A stretch of 64,000 nucleotides of DNA from UBA10518 sp022837185 (GTDB taxonomy: Bacteria > Desulfobacterota > Desulfobulbia > Desulfobulbales > Desulfobulbaceae): the NCBI GenBank assembly GCA_034007705.1, contig JAVEQK010000012.1, positions 1-64,000 on the forward strand. The letters are read 5' to 3'. The number at the start of each line of letters is the position of its first letter. Position 1 is the first letter of the stretch. Position numbers and translations under genes: made by a program. This document shows, piece by piece, positions 8,748-17,131 of the stretch. Under the pieces are notes generated by a model. The model was not told the DNA's origin. It was given only the letters and a program-made list of their open reading frames with translations, and did not search any database.

Positions 8748-10240
8748 GCTGGGAGAACGGACTGATAGTCGGCATCCTGATGAGTTCCTTCCTCCCCGGG
8801 GTCATCATTTTCATGCTGCCGGAACGGAGCGCGGCCCTACGGACCGGTCTCAACCTGTTCGGCGCCGGGCTGAAAATGGTGCTCGTCGTCATCATGGATC
8901 TTGCCATTTATTACGGCAGGATATTTCAAATGCGGCTGGAACTCATGGAAGGGGTGGAGCTGTTTATCAACGCCGATCCCCTGTCCGCCATGTTCGCAAC
9001 CCTGTCCAGCGTCCTCTGGCTGCTGACGACCATTTACGCGGTGGGATATCTGGAGGGCTCCCCGCATCGCAGTCACTTCTTCGGTTACTTCAGTCTGTGC
9101 GTGACCGTGACCATCGGCATCGCCATGGCCGGCAACCTGGTCACCTTCCTGCTGTTCTACGAAATGCTCACCCTGACCACCTACCCACTGATCATCCACC
9201 GCGGGACCGTTGAATCCCTGCGGGCCGGCCGCAAATACCTCGTCTATGCCTTCGGCGGCGGCGGGGTTTTCCTGTTCGCGGTCATCTGGCTGCACACGCT
9301 GGCCGGACCGGCCGATTTCAGCGCCGCGGGCCTGACCCCGCAACTGGTCGAAAGGGAATCGCCCGTCCTGCGCTGCATTCTTCTGCTGATGATTGTCGGG
9401 GTAGGGGTGAAGGCGGTGCTGGTGCCGCTGCACGGCTGGCTTCCCCAGGCCATGATAGCCCCGGCCCCGGTAAGCGCCCTGCTGCACGCGGTGGCGGTGG
9501 TCAAGGCCGGTGCCTTCGGCATCACCCGCATCGTGCTGGACGTGTTCGGGGTGAACAATATGATCCAACTCGGCCTCATGCCATGGCTCATGGCCATTGC
9601 CGCGGCCACCGTAATATGGGGCTCCCTCAGGGCGTTCCAGCAGGACGGCCTCAAGCAGAGACTGGCCTTTTCCACCGTCAGCCAGGTTTCCTATATCACC
9701 CTGGGGGTCAGTCTGGCCGATCATAGATTGGCGCTCATAGGCGGCCTGGTCCATCTCATTCACCAGGGGTTGATGAAGATAACCCTCTTTTTCTGTGCCG
9801 GCAACCTTGCCGAGACCCTCGGCATTCACAAGATCAGTGAAATGGCCGGGGTCGGACGCCGCCTGCCGCTCACCATGGCGGCCTTCACCGTGGGCGCCCT
9901 GGGGATGATCGGCATTCCGCCGACCATTGGATTCATCAGCAAATGGTATCTCTGCCTCGGCGCTCTGGGGGCGGGCAACTGGTGGGTGGTCATGGTGCTG
10001 ATCGTCAGCAGCCTGCTCAACGGCGCCTATTTTCTGCCGGTCATCATCACCGCCTGGTTTGGGAAACAGCAGGGGCCCTGGCCGCAGGAAAGAAATTTCG
10101 GCAGGCTGGAAACCCACTGGATGCTGTTGATTCCCCCGCTGGTCACCGCCCTGGCGGTTATTGCGGCGGGGGTCATTGCCAACGCCCAGTTCAGCCCCCT
10201 GACCTGGGTGAAATTTGTGGTCGAGGATTACAGCCACTGA
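8744..10240 (+). CDS. Proton-translocating antiporter subunit D, second copy (MrpD/MbhH'-like)
   Basis: A 498-residue paralogue of the preceding subunit. It keeps the TM5 glutamate (FLLFYEMLTLTTYPLIIH), the TM7 lysine and PLHGWLPQA loop (VGVKAVLVPLHGWL) and a TM8 lysine (HAVAVVKAGAFG). It starts with GTG at 8744, overlapping the previous stop (GTGA). The next gene's ATG overlaps its stop. Paired D-type subunits at this position match the H/H' arrangement of Mbx/Mbs-type complexes. Confidence 0.88.
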   Translation: MSWENGLIVGILMSSFLPGVIIFMLPERSAALRTGLNLFGAGLKMVLVVIMDLAIYYGRIFQMRLELMEGVELFINADPLSAMFATLSSVLWLLTTIYAVGYLEGSPHRSHFFGYFSLCVTVTIGIAMAGNLVTFLLFYEMLTLTTYPLIIHRGTVESLRAGRKYLVYAFGGGGVFLFAVIWLHTLAGPADFSAAGLTPQLVERESPVLRCILLLMIVGVGVKAVLVPLHGWLPQAMIAPAPVSALLHAVAVVKAGAFGITRIVLDVFGVNNMIQLGLMPWLMAIAAATVIWGSLRAFQQDGLKQRLAFSTVSQVSYITLGVSLADHRLALIGGLVHLIHQGLMKITLFFCAGNLAETLGIHKISEMAGVGRRLPLTMAAFTVGALGMIGIPPTIGFISKWYLCLGALGAGNWWVVMVLIVSSLLNGAYFLPVIITAWFGKQQGPWPQERNFGRLETHWMLLIPPLVTALAVIAAGVIANAQFSPLTWVKFVVEDYSH

Positions 10241-12093
10241 TGCTTCTGCCAGCGCTCCAGAATTTCATGAACGAGGCCGGGCTGTCACTGGTGGCCGGCG
10301 TTCCCCTGCTGCTGGCTGCCGGCTGCTGCGTCCGCTCACTCCGGAAATGGAGCTTCCGGCTGATGCCCCTGGCCGTTCTGCCTGCCCTGCTGGCGGTGCT
10401 GCTGGTTGCGCCCGGGCTGGAGATACAGGTGAAGTGGTTTTTCATGGGCGGCACCATGGGCATCGACGCGAGCGGCCGGATTTTTTTAGGGATATCGGTC
10501 TGTGTCTGGCTCTTCGCCGCCCTGGCGGCCTGGGAAAAACTCCAGGACGACCCGCACCGGCACCGCTTTGCCGGGTATTTCCTGGCTTCCATGGGCGGCA
10601 ATTTCGGCCTGATCCTGGCCCGGGACATATTGGATTTTTACCTGTTCTTCGCCCTGATGAGCTTCAGCGCCTACGGCCTGGTCATTCATAATCGGACGGA
10701 CATGGCCGCCAAGGCGGGCCGCGTCTACCTGGTCCTTGTTTTCCTTTCCGAACTGGCCATGTTCACCGCACTGGTCCTCCTGTCGGTGGGGGGAGAGATC
10801 CCCATGGCCGGGGCCATCCCTGCCGCCGATCTGTCCCCCCTGTTGATAATCCTCCTGTTCATTGCCTTCGGCGTCAAGGTCGGGGCGCTGCCTTTTCAGT
10901 CCTGGATGGCGCTTTCCTACCAGCAGGCGCCTGTTCCCGGCGCCACCGCCCTGGCCGGGGCCATGGTCAATGCCGGCATTCTCGGCTGGCTGCGGTTTTT
11001 TCCCTTCGGCCATGTTGCGCTGCCCGGGGGTGGCATATTTTTTATCGTGATGGGAGCGGCTGCAGCGCTTTACGGTGTCCTTTTCGGACTGTACCAGGAC
11101 AGGGCCGGGCGGGTGCTGGCCTCTTCCAGCATAAGCCAGATGGGCCTGGTCACCCTCATTGCCGGTTACGGCCTGCTGTCCAAGGATGCGGGCATGTCGG
11201 CTCCGATCCTCATGACCCTGTTCGCCGTACACCATTCCCTGGCCAAGACCAGTCTGTTCCTCGGTTATGATCTGGTTGACCGGGGCGGACGGCCGGCCGA
11301 AGCGATTCTTGTCGCCGTCCTGCTGGCGCCGTGCCTCTCGCTGGCGGGCCTCCCTCTGACCAGCGGGGCGATGATCAAGGGAGCCCTGAAGGAACTTGCC
11401 CTCCTGGGAGGGGATGCCTGGTATGTTTTCGGTACGGTTTTTCTGCCGCTCAGTTCGGTGGGCACAACGATCCTGATGCTGCACTGCATCAGACAGCTCA
11501 GGATGCGGAACAGACCCGCCCGCAGCGGAAAAATAACCGTCATCGCCTGGCTATGGGTGCTGAGTGCAGCCGGGGTCGTCCTGGTGCCGTGGATGTGGCA
11601 GCCCCTGCGGGACCTGGCCGGTCATTCCCTGCAGGCCGAAGCTGCTCTGCAGTCGTTGTGGCCGGTGGCGCTCGGCGTCGTCCTTGCTTATTTCTGGTTT
11701 TGTGCCGGCGGCAGACTGCCGGGAAGGGGCAGTGCGTCAGCCGATTTTGACGACCTGGTCCGTTGGGTGCATGTCAGGTTTCTGTACCAGTTGACATCGT
11801 TGACGGACTCCCTGGAGCGCCTGCAGGGCAGAATCGTGCGAGAACCGCTCCGGCAGCACGGACTGCGGAGATTCATTCGTTCCAGCAGCCCCGTCCGGCT
11901 GGAAAGGATGCTGGGCCGCTGGCCGGTGGTCTTTCTGTTTTATCTGCTGCTCTGCATCCTCCTGTTCATGATGATGCTGACGGCCGCATGCCAGAAATCA
12001 GAAGACAGAGCACAGAAGACAGAATACGGCTTCGCCGTGAGTTACAAGTATCAGTCGGCAGTCTGCAGTCTGCAGCCGGCAGTCGGCAGTTGA
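10240..12093 (+). CDS. Degenerate antiporter-like membrane subunit (third NuoL/MrpA-N-like protein)
   Basis: A 617-residue protein of the same proton-conducting transporter fold. The TM5 region reads FYLFFALMSFSAYGLVIH, with no glutamate at the usual position. The TM7 lysine survives (FGVKVGALPFQSWM), but the loop histidine is replaced and TM8 (MVNAGILGWLRFF) lacks its lysine. The charged relay used for ion pumping therefore looks broken; this is my alignment from memory of the family. A TM helix near the end (LFYLLLCILLFMMMLTA) precedes a tail of about 30 residues encoded by repeat DNA (modules E and A), and the stop codon itself is at the end of a heptamer run. It is coupled to the preceding gene (TGATG). 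Confidence 0.8.
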   Translation: MLLPALQNFMNEAGLSLVAGVPLLLAAGCCVRSLRKWSFRLMPLAVLPALLAVLLVAPGLEIQVKWFFMGGTMGIDASGRIFLGISVCVWLFAALAAWEKLQDDPHRHRFAGYFLASMGGNFGLILARDILDFYLFFALMSFSAYGLVIHNRTDMAAKAGRVYLVLVFLSELAMFTALVLLSVGGEIPMAGAIPAADLSPLLIILLFIAFGVKVGALPFQSWMALSYQQAPVPGATALAGAMVNAGILGWLRFFPFGHVALPGGGIFFIVMGAAAALYGVLFGLYQDRAGRVLASSSISQMGLVTLIAGYGLLSKDAGMSAPILMTLFAVHHSLAKTSLFLGYDLVDRGGRPAEAILVAVLLAPCLSLAGLPLTSGAMIKGALKELALLGGDAWYVFGTVFLPLSSVGTTILMLHCIRQLRMRNRPARSGKITVIAWLWVLSAAGVVLVPWMWQPLRDLAGHSLQAEAALQSLWPVALGVVLAYFWFCAGGRLPGRGSASADFDDLVRWVHVRFLYQLTSLTDSLERLQGRIVREPLRQHGLRRFIRSSSPVRLERMLGRWPVVFLFYLLLCILLFMMMLTAACQKSEDRAQKTEYGFAVSYKYQSAVCSLQPAVGS

Positions 12094-12130
12094 AATCCAG
12101 AAGTTCAGAAGACAGAGGACAGGTGACAGG
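11993..12130. repeat. Repeat cluster: E + A + E
   Basis: CAGAAATCAGAAGACAGAGC-type tract at 11993-12031, heptamers CAGTCGGCAGTCTGCAGTC at 12052-12091, then CAGAAGTTCAGAAGACAGAG at 12097-12130. The first two lie inside the end of the preceding coding region. The rest of the spacer up to 12216 contains a GAGGAGG stretch 16 bases before the rtcA ATG and nothing else I recognise. Confidence 0.75.
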
Positions 12131-12216
12131 GATGCAGACTCATCGGCATCGAAATCTGGTTATTTTCCCCATGAGAGGGTAGAGTTGTAAGAAGAGGAGG
12201 CGACCAACCGTTCAGG

Positions 12217-13305
12217 ATGCCTGATCATTGGGAAAAGCTCATGGGCAACCGCATTGTCATTGACGGCAACATCGGGGAGGGCGGGGGGCAGGTCCTGCGC
12301 ACGTCTCTTTCCCTTGCCGCCCTGCTCCAGCGCCCCTTGGAGATCCATAACATCAGGCAGAGCCGCAGCAGACCGGGGCTTCGCCCCCAGCACCTGGCCG
12401 CGGCCAGGGCGCTGGCAACGGTCACCGGAGCGGAATTGACCGGCGACCGCGAGAACTCGTCTTCCCTGTCGTTTGCCCCCCGGGGAATCACGGGCGGCAA
12501 TTACCGGTTCAGGATCGGAACGGCGGGTTCCGTTACCCTGCTGGCCGCCGCGCTGCTGCCGCCCCTGCTGTTCGCCCCCAGGCCATCCACCCTGGTCCTG
12601 GAGGGGGGAACCCATGTGCCCTTCAGCCCGGTTTTTCATTACCTGAGAGACGTATTTCTGCCCTTTCTGCGCCGCATGGGCGGGAAGGTCGAGGCCGTTC
12701 TCGATCGGTGGGGCTGGTATCCCCGGGGAGGCGGCGCATGCACCATTCGCATCACACCGTGCCGAAGCCTGCGGGCCCTGCAGGTTCCCCGGCGGGGCCG
12801 GTTGCACGGCCTGACCCTGACCATGGGACTGGCCGGACTGCCGCTGCATATCGTTGACCGCGAGGAGATGCGGGTGCGGACCTGCCTCGGGGAAAAGGGG
12901 TATGCTTTTGCCGGGCGCTTCGAAGCCGCCCCCTCCCCGGGACAGGGCAATGTTCTCTTCCTCAGGGCGGAGTACGAGGAAAGCCTGGCCGGCTTCAGCG
13001 TGCTCGGCAAAAGAGGCCGGCCGGCCGAACAGGTGGCCGATGAACTCTGCCGGCAGTGGCTCAGTTTTGAGGAAGGACCGGGATCGGTGGACAGACACCT
13101 GGCGGACCAGATCCTGCTCTATATGGCGCTGGCCCGGGGGGATTCACAGTTGACGGCCGAGGAGCTCACCAGTCATCTGACCACCAACGTCCAGGTAATC
13201 CGGCAGTTCCTGCCCGTGCGGTTCTCGGTTGACCACGAGACCCGGTCCGTGGCCGTATCGGGGGTGGGCCAACACTCCTGTGAAAACGGTGTGCCGCAGG
13301 CTTGA
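12217..13305 (+). CDS. rtcA: RNA 3'-terminal phosphate cyclase
   Basis: A 362-residue RtcA, converting RNA 3'-phosphates to 2',3'-cyclic phosphates with ATP (or GTP) through an enzyme-nucleotidyl-histidine intermediate. Visible: the N-terminal signature DGNIGEGGGQVLRTSLSLA, the RPGLRPQHL region, GGTHVPFSPV, YPRGGG and the C-terminal DRHLADQ carrying the catalytic histidine (residue 294 from this start). A start at the ATG at 12241 (MGNRIVIDG) is equally plausible from homology. The usual partner rtcB and regulator rtcR are not found here, but a broken NtrC-type regulator end lies just downstream. Confidence 0.92.
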   Translation: MPDHWEKLMGNRIVIDGNIGEGGGQVLRTSLSLAALLQRPLEIHNIRQSRSRPGLRPQHLAAARALATVTGAELTGDRENSSSLSFAPRGITGGNYRFRIGTAGSVTLLAAALLPPLLFAPRPSTLVLEGGTHVPFSPVFHYLRDVFLPFLRRMGGKVEAVLDRWGWYPRGGGACTIRITPCRSLRALQVPRRGRLHGLTLTMGLAGLPLHIVDREEMRVRTCLGEKGYAFAGRFEAAPSPGQGNVLFLRAEYEESLAGFSVLGKRGRPAEQVADELCRQWLSFEEGPGSVDRHLADQILLYMALARGDSQLTAEELTSHLTTNVQVIRQFLPVRFSVDHETRSVAVSGVGQHSCENGVPQA

Positions 13306-13308
13306 AGG

Positions 13309-13340
13309 GCGCCGCCGGCTTTCGCGCCGGGGATTGAAAC
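13309..13340 (+). repeat. Single CRISPR-repeat-like sequence (solitary)
   Basis: A 32-base GC-rich segment ending GGGGATTGAAAC, with a partly dyad-symmetric GCCGGC/GCGCCGG part. This resembles type I CRISPR repeats ending GGATTGAAAC. Only one copy is seen, with no second repeat at spacer distance and no cas genes, so this may be coincidence or a relic. Confidence 0.25.
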
Positions 13341-13400
13341 GCGATCAGGGAAGGAGGATATATCTCCATTTGGCAAAGGAATTTTCCGGCCGGCATGACC

Positions 13401-13535
13401 TTGTGTGGCCCAGCTCCCCGGAGAAACCGGGGTAAAGTGTCAAGGGCCGCGGAACGCCCGGGCCTGACCAGGGCTGCCCTGCAGAAAATCATCCGCCGCT
13501 ATTCAATTACTTCCGGCATGTATCGGGAATCCTGA
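13401..13535 (+). pseudogene. Remnant of an NtrC-type (sigma-54 dependent) regulator, Fis-like HTH end
   Basis: The frame ending at the TGA at 13533-13535 reads RGKVSRAAERPGLTRAALQK followed by IIRRYSITSGMYRES. This is very close to the C-terminal Fis-type helix-turn-helix of sigma-54 dependent response regulators. The AAA+ and receiver domains are absent, and the sequence before about 13425 does not align, so only the DNA-binding tail survives. I infer a deletion of a regulator gene. There is no Shine-Dalgarno. Between 13536 and 13662 I see only the leader of the antitoxin gene. Confidence 0.55.
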
Positions 13536-13662
13536 ATCAGGAGCGCCGGAGGCTGGAGGCAAGGATGAAGCAAGGTCTTTTTTATTTGAAAAGGAAACAA
13601 CTTGCTTTTCCGGGTGGGGCGATTTAGACTAGTTGCAGACTGGTTTGTTTGGAGGTGCTTTT

Positions 13663-13902
13663 ATGGAAACCGTGGGAACCTATGAGGCGAAAACACACCT
13701 CACTCAACTCCTGGAGCGTGTCGCCAAGGGTGAAAAAATAACGATCACAAAGCACGGGGTGCCTGTGGCAACTCTGCAACCCGCTGATTCCTCGAAAAAG
13801 ATGCCGGTCCGCGACGTTATCGATCAGTTGAAACGGTTCCGAAGCGGCCGGAGCCTCGAAGGGATTTCCATCCGTGAAATGATCGAGGAAGGAAGGCGCT
13901 GA
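13663..13902 (+). CDS. Antitoxin of Phd/YefM type
   Basis: A 79-residue protein beginning METVGTYEAKTHLTQLLERV with KGEKITITKHGVPVATLQP. This is the typical N-terminal DNA-binding half of Phd/YefM antitoxins, which repress their own operon and neutralise a partner toxin through a flexible C-terminus. The ATG at 13663 has GGAGGTGC eight bases upstream. Its stop overlaps the toxin start (TGATG), the standard arrangement for such pairs. Confidence 0.88.
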   Translation: METVGTYEAKTHLTQLLERVAKGEKITITKHGVPVATLQPADSSKKMPVRDVIDQLKRFRSGRSLEGISIREMIEEGRR

Positions 13903-14333
13903 TGTCCACACGGTTTGTGGTCGACAATTCGGTCGTTATGGCGTGGTGTTTCGAGGACGAAGGAAACAGCTACGCGGAGGCTGTTCTCGAAAGCCTTGAA
14001 TCCTGCGAAGCCTTTGTCCCTGCAATTTGGCCGCTTGAGGTAGGCAATGTCCTGCTTGCAGCGGAAAGAAAAAAACGACTCAGCCGGGCAGCGATCGCCC
14101 GCTTTCTTGTCCTTTTGGGGGGGTTGCCCATCACCGTCGAACAGGAAACCCCGGAACGGATGCTCAAGGAGATCGTTGCGCTCGCGCGGGAACAAGGACT
14201 TTCAACGTATGACGCATCATACCTGGACCTTGCCATGAGGCTCGATCTTCCCCTCGCCACACTTGACGTATCCCTCGCAAAGGCGGCGAGAAAATCCCAA
14301 GTCCCTGCTTTTGAACCATTCCGCGACAGCTGA
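13902..14333 (+). CDS. vapC: PIN-domain toxin, VapC-like ribonuclease
   Basis: A 143-residue PIN-domain protein. The acidic metal-binding residues are visible: Asp8 (FVVDNSV), Glu46 (WPLEVGN), Asp104 (STYDASYLDLA) and Asp122 (LATLD). VapC toxins cut tRNA or rRNA when released from the antitoxin. Translational coupling with the upstream Phd-type antitoxin supports the assignment. Both key genes look intact, unlike the decayed regulator just upstream. Confidence 0.9.
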   Translation: MSTRFVVDNSVVMAWCFEDEGNSYAEAVLESLESCEAFVPAIWPLEVGNVLLAAERKKRLSRAAIARFLVLLGGLPITVEQETPERMLKEIVALAREQGLSTYDASYLDLAMRLDLPLATLDVSLAKAARKSQVPAFEPFRDS

Positions 14334-14382
14334 GTTCATAAATTCAAACGGACGACCTGCCGGTTCCTTGACCTGCCTGCTT

Positions 14383-15624
14383 ATGCAAAGACGCGTTTCC
14401 CTTTCGCCTGGCATCGTTGGGATTATTTTTCTGGCAATTGCGGGAGGCATGTGGCTTTTATCCAGTCAGGAGACAATAAATGTCACCGCAGCCGATCAGG
14501 AGGTGGAAATGGAACAACCGGCGATCACCCTTTTTCTCTGCGGCGATGTGATGACGGGCAGGGGAGTCGATCAGATTCTTCCCCATCCCGTTGATTCGGC
14601 GCTTCATGAGTCCTATGTCCGGGATGCCCGTGTGTATGTGGAGTTGGCCGAAGAGGTCAACGGGCCGATCACCAGGCCGGCGGCGGCGGCCTACATCTGG
14701 GGAGACGCCTTGTCCGTGTTGGAAACGGTCAAGCCGGACCTGAGGATCATCAACCTGGAAACGGCCATCACCACCAGCGACGATTATCAGCCCAAGGGAA
14801 TCAATTACCGGATGCATCCCCGCAACAGCGCCGTCCTTTCCGCCGCCTCCATCGACTGCAGCGTTCTCGCCAATAATCACGTGCTTGACTGGGGCACCGA
14901 AGGCCTGCGAGAAACCCTGGAAACCCTGGAAGCGGCAGGCATACAACAGACCGGCGCCGGGCGCGACCTGGCCGAGGCCGAGCGTCCGGCCGTCTTCGGG
15001 ATTCCGGGCCGGGGCAGGGTGCTGGTCTTTGCCTACGGGTCAACGACCAGCGGTGTCCCCAGGGAGTGGGCGGCTGCACCGGCGCGGCCCGGCATCAATG
15101 TGCTGACCGACCTGTCCGATGCCACGGCGGATCGGATTACAGCGTCGGTGGCCGCGGTCAGGCAGCCGGGCGATATCGTCGTGGTCTCGCTGCACTGGGG
15201 CGGCAACTGGGGATACGACATCCCCCGGGCCCAGCAGCGCTTCGCTCGCCGGCTGATCGATGGGGGCGGGGCGGACCTGATCCACGGCCATTCATCCCAT
15301 CACGTCAAGGGCATCGAGGTCTACCGCGACAAACTCATTCTCTACGGCTGCGGCGACTTCCTCAACGACTACGAGGGGATCAGCGGTTATGAACAATTCC
15401 GCGGCGACCTCGCCCTGATGTACTTTCCCACCTTAGCTCCGTCCGGCGAGCTGCGGGAGCTGCGGATGGTGCCCATGCAGGTCAGGCAGTTACGGACGGT
15501 CCGCCCCGGCAAGGACGATGTCCGCTGGCTCCATGACGTGCTGAACCGGGAAGGAGGCAGGCTCAACACCCAGGTGTGGCTGGGCGAGGACGACTCGTTG
15601 AGCCTGCTCTGGGATGAGAAATAA
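14383..15624 (+). CDS. CapA family (poly-gamma-glutamate capsule-like) metallophosphatase-fold protein
   Basis: A 413-residue CapA/PgsA-like protein. Motifs: LFLCGDVMTGRGVDQIL, NLETAIT, RMHPRN, SVLANNHVLDWGTEG, VVVSLHWGGNWG and LIHGHSSHHVKG, which form the calcineurin-like metal site. From the ATG at 14383 it has RR plus a hydrophobic stretch IVGIIFLAIAGGMWLL, suggesting export or membrane anchoring. An ATG at 14509 has a much better Shine-Dalgarno (AGGAGGTGGAA) and starts exactly at the domain, so a cytoplasmic product from 14509 is a real alternative. The role in this organism (capsule or other envelope polymer) is not shown by the context. Confidence 0.83.
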   Translation: MQRRVSLSPGIVGIIFLAIAGGMWLLSSQETINVTAADQEVEMEQPAITLFLCGDVMTGRGVDQILPHPVDSALHESYVRDARVYVELAEEVNGPITRPAAAAYIWGDALSVLETVKPDLRIINLETAITTSDDYQPKGINYRMHPRNSAVLSAASIDCSVLANNHVLDWGTEGLRETLETLEAAGIQQTGAGRDLAEAERPAVFGIPGRGRVLVFAYGSTTSGVPREWAAAPARPGINVLTDLSDATADRITASVAAVRQPGDIVVVSLHWGGNWGYDIPRAQQRFARRLIDGGGADLIHGHSSHHVKGIEVYRDKLILYGCGDFLNDYEGISGYEQFRGDLALMYFPTLAPSGELRELRMVPMQVRQLRTVRPGKDDVRWLHDVLNREGGRLNTQVWLGEDDSLSLLWDEK

Positions 15625-15692
15625 ACAATGCGGCTGTCACGGCGCCAATAGGCGGGACAATTCTTTCATGAACAGACACAGGAGAGGTTGAG

Positions 15693-16166
15693 ATGAATTC
15701 ACCTGATGCAATTGAGATAAGAAGGGTATTGACCGGCATGCGGAATTTCGAACATGCTTTGTACGAAATATACAGCTCCTACTCGAGGATGTACCCGGAG
15801 CATAAAGCATTCTGGCAGGACATTGCGGTGGAGGAAAACACGCACAGCATGATGGTCGATGTCTTCATATCCCTCTACGATGATGGAGATATTTCATTTT
15901 CCGGGCGCAACTTCCAGTTTGCGGAAATCAAAGCGGAGCTGGCAAAACTGCGTTCTTTTCAGGAGGAAATGAAGGCAAGGGAAATACCCCTGAACGAGTC
16001 GGTTGAGTTTTCCCTTGCCGCGGAAAAATCACTGGTGGAAAGAGAAGTGTTCAAAATTAAGGAGGATGATCCGCCGGAATTCAAGAAGCTGTTAAAGGAA
16101 TTGCTGCAGGGATATAATAAGCATTACGCGAAAATATATACATTTTACCGGGAAATAAACGGGTGA
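15693..16166 (+). CDS. Ferritin-like (rubrerythrin-type) four-helix protein
   Basis: A 157-residue, highly helical protein with candidate di-iron ligands: FEHALYEIY (Glu), AVEENTHSMM (Glu and His), EFSLAAEKSLVEREV (Glu residues) and KHYAKIYTFY (His). Spacing fits the ferritin-like superfamily and resembles rubrerythrin diiron domains without a rubredoxin tail, so a role in peroxide or iron handling is likely. AGGAGAGG precedes the ATG. It stands alone, followed by a strong stem-loop at 16194. Confidence 0.65.
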   Translation: MNSPDAIEIRRVLTGMRNFEHALYEIYSSYSRMYPEHKAFWQDIAVEENTHSMMVDVFISLYDDGDISFSGRNFQFAEIKAELAKLRSFQEEMKAREIPLNESVEFSLAAEKSLVEREVFKIKEDDPPEFKKLLKELLQGYNKHYAKIYTFYREING

Positions 16167-16193
16167 GAAGAAAAAGCTTTGGTATTTTTTTCT

Positions 16194-16236
16194 GACTGGG
16201 ACGCCTCACAGCCGTTAGCGGCGAGGCGTCCCAGTC
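16194..16236. other. Strong perfect stem-loop between convergent genes
   Basis: GACTGGGACGCCTC (16194-16207) is exactly complementary to 16223-16236, with an inner GCCG/CGGC stem (16211-16222). Seven T residues precede the hairpin on the + strand and none follow, so it is not a classical terminator in either direction. It lies between the ferritin-like gene (+) and the ELWK remnant (-) and may stop transcripts or protect 3' ends. Confidence 0.7.
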
Positions 16237-16297
16237 ATTGATTGAAGCTGAAATCCTTGGTCGGGACAGCCTGACCCGGGTTGTTTTCGCCGGTTTT

Positions 16298-17131
16298 TTA
16301 CCTCCTCAGCCGCCACAGCTGCCAGGCGGTTGTCGGCGGCGTGACGCTGGCAAAAAAGAGGGCGCCGTTCACTTCGGTAAAACCATAGGGGTAGCTCCAG
16401 TCAGGACCCGGGTTGATGTCCAGCAGCAGAACTGTCCCTTCCTCCGTGCCGTTGCTCTGCCACAGTTCGTCCCCGAGCTCGCCGTCATTGGCTGAAAAGT
16501 AGAGCATGCCCTGAAACGCGGTCATGGAATTGATGGAACTGCCTTCAGGACCCGGATTGATGTCCACCACCCTGATTGTGCCGGCTGCGGTGCCGTCGGT
16601 CTTCCACAATTCGTCGCCGGCCGCGGCATCCTCGGCGGTGAAGTAGAGGACATTGTTCAGGACGGTCAGGTATTCCACATAGCTGGAGGACGGGCCGGGA
16701 TTGATGTCCTTCACCCTGGTCGCGGCGTCCGTGGCGCAATCGAGCTTCCAGAGTTCATTGCCGGATGTTCCGTCATCGGCGCGAAAATAGAGGGAGCCGT
16801 TGTACTCGGTATAGCGCCCCGGCGAGTTGGTGAAACTGCCTGTGCCGTCAATTCTGGCCGTCCCGTCGGCGCTGCCGTCACTTTTCCAGAGTTCATAGTT
16901 CTCTGAGCCGACAAAGTGTGCGAAATAGAGGAAGCCACCGCAGACGGCAAATTCTCCCGAAGGATCGATTTCCGTGCCCGGCTTGACGGCCACCGTGCCG
17001 GCCTCGGTACCGCCGCTTTTCCACAGACCGCAGGATTCCGGCGGTGTGTTGCCGTCCGTATTGGCCACATCGCAGCGGAGCAGGGGAGCGACCTGGGCAG
17101 AAAAAGAAGGGGATGACCGGATACCGGTCAT
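16298..17131 (-). pseudogene. 5'-truncated ELWK-repeat (beta-propeller-like) protein remnant
   Basis: The frame encodes at least five repeats of about 45-50 residues with ELWKSDGSADGT, ELWKTDGTAAGT and DINPGP motifs, a repeat type found in secreted propeller-like proteins. The only upstream ATG (17131) lies inside the terminator hairpin of the preceding rhodanese gene. There is no signal peptide and no Shine-Dalgarno, so the 5' part appears to be missing. The frame itself is open to a normal stop. It is therefore best treated as a remnant rather than an expressed gene, although translation from read-through cannot be excluded. Confidence 0.6.
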
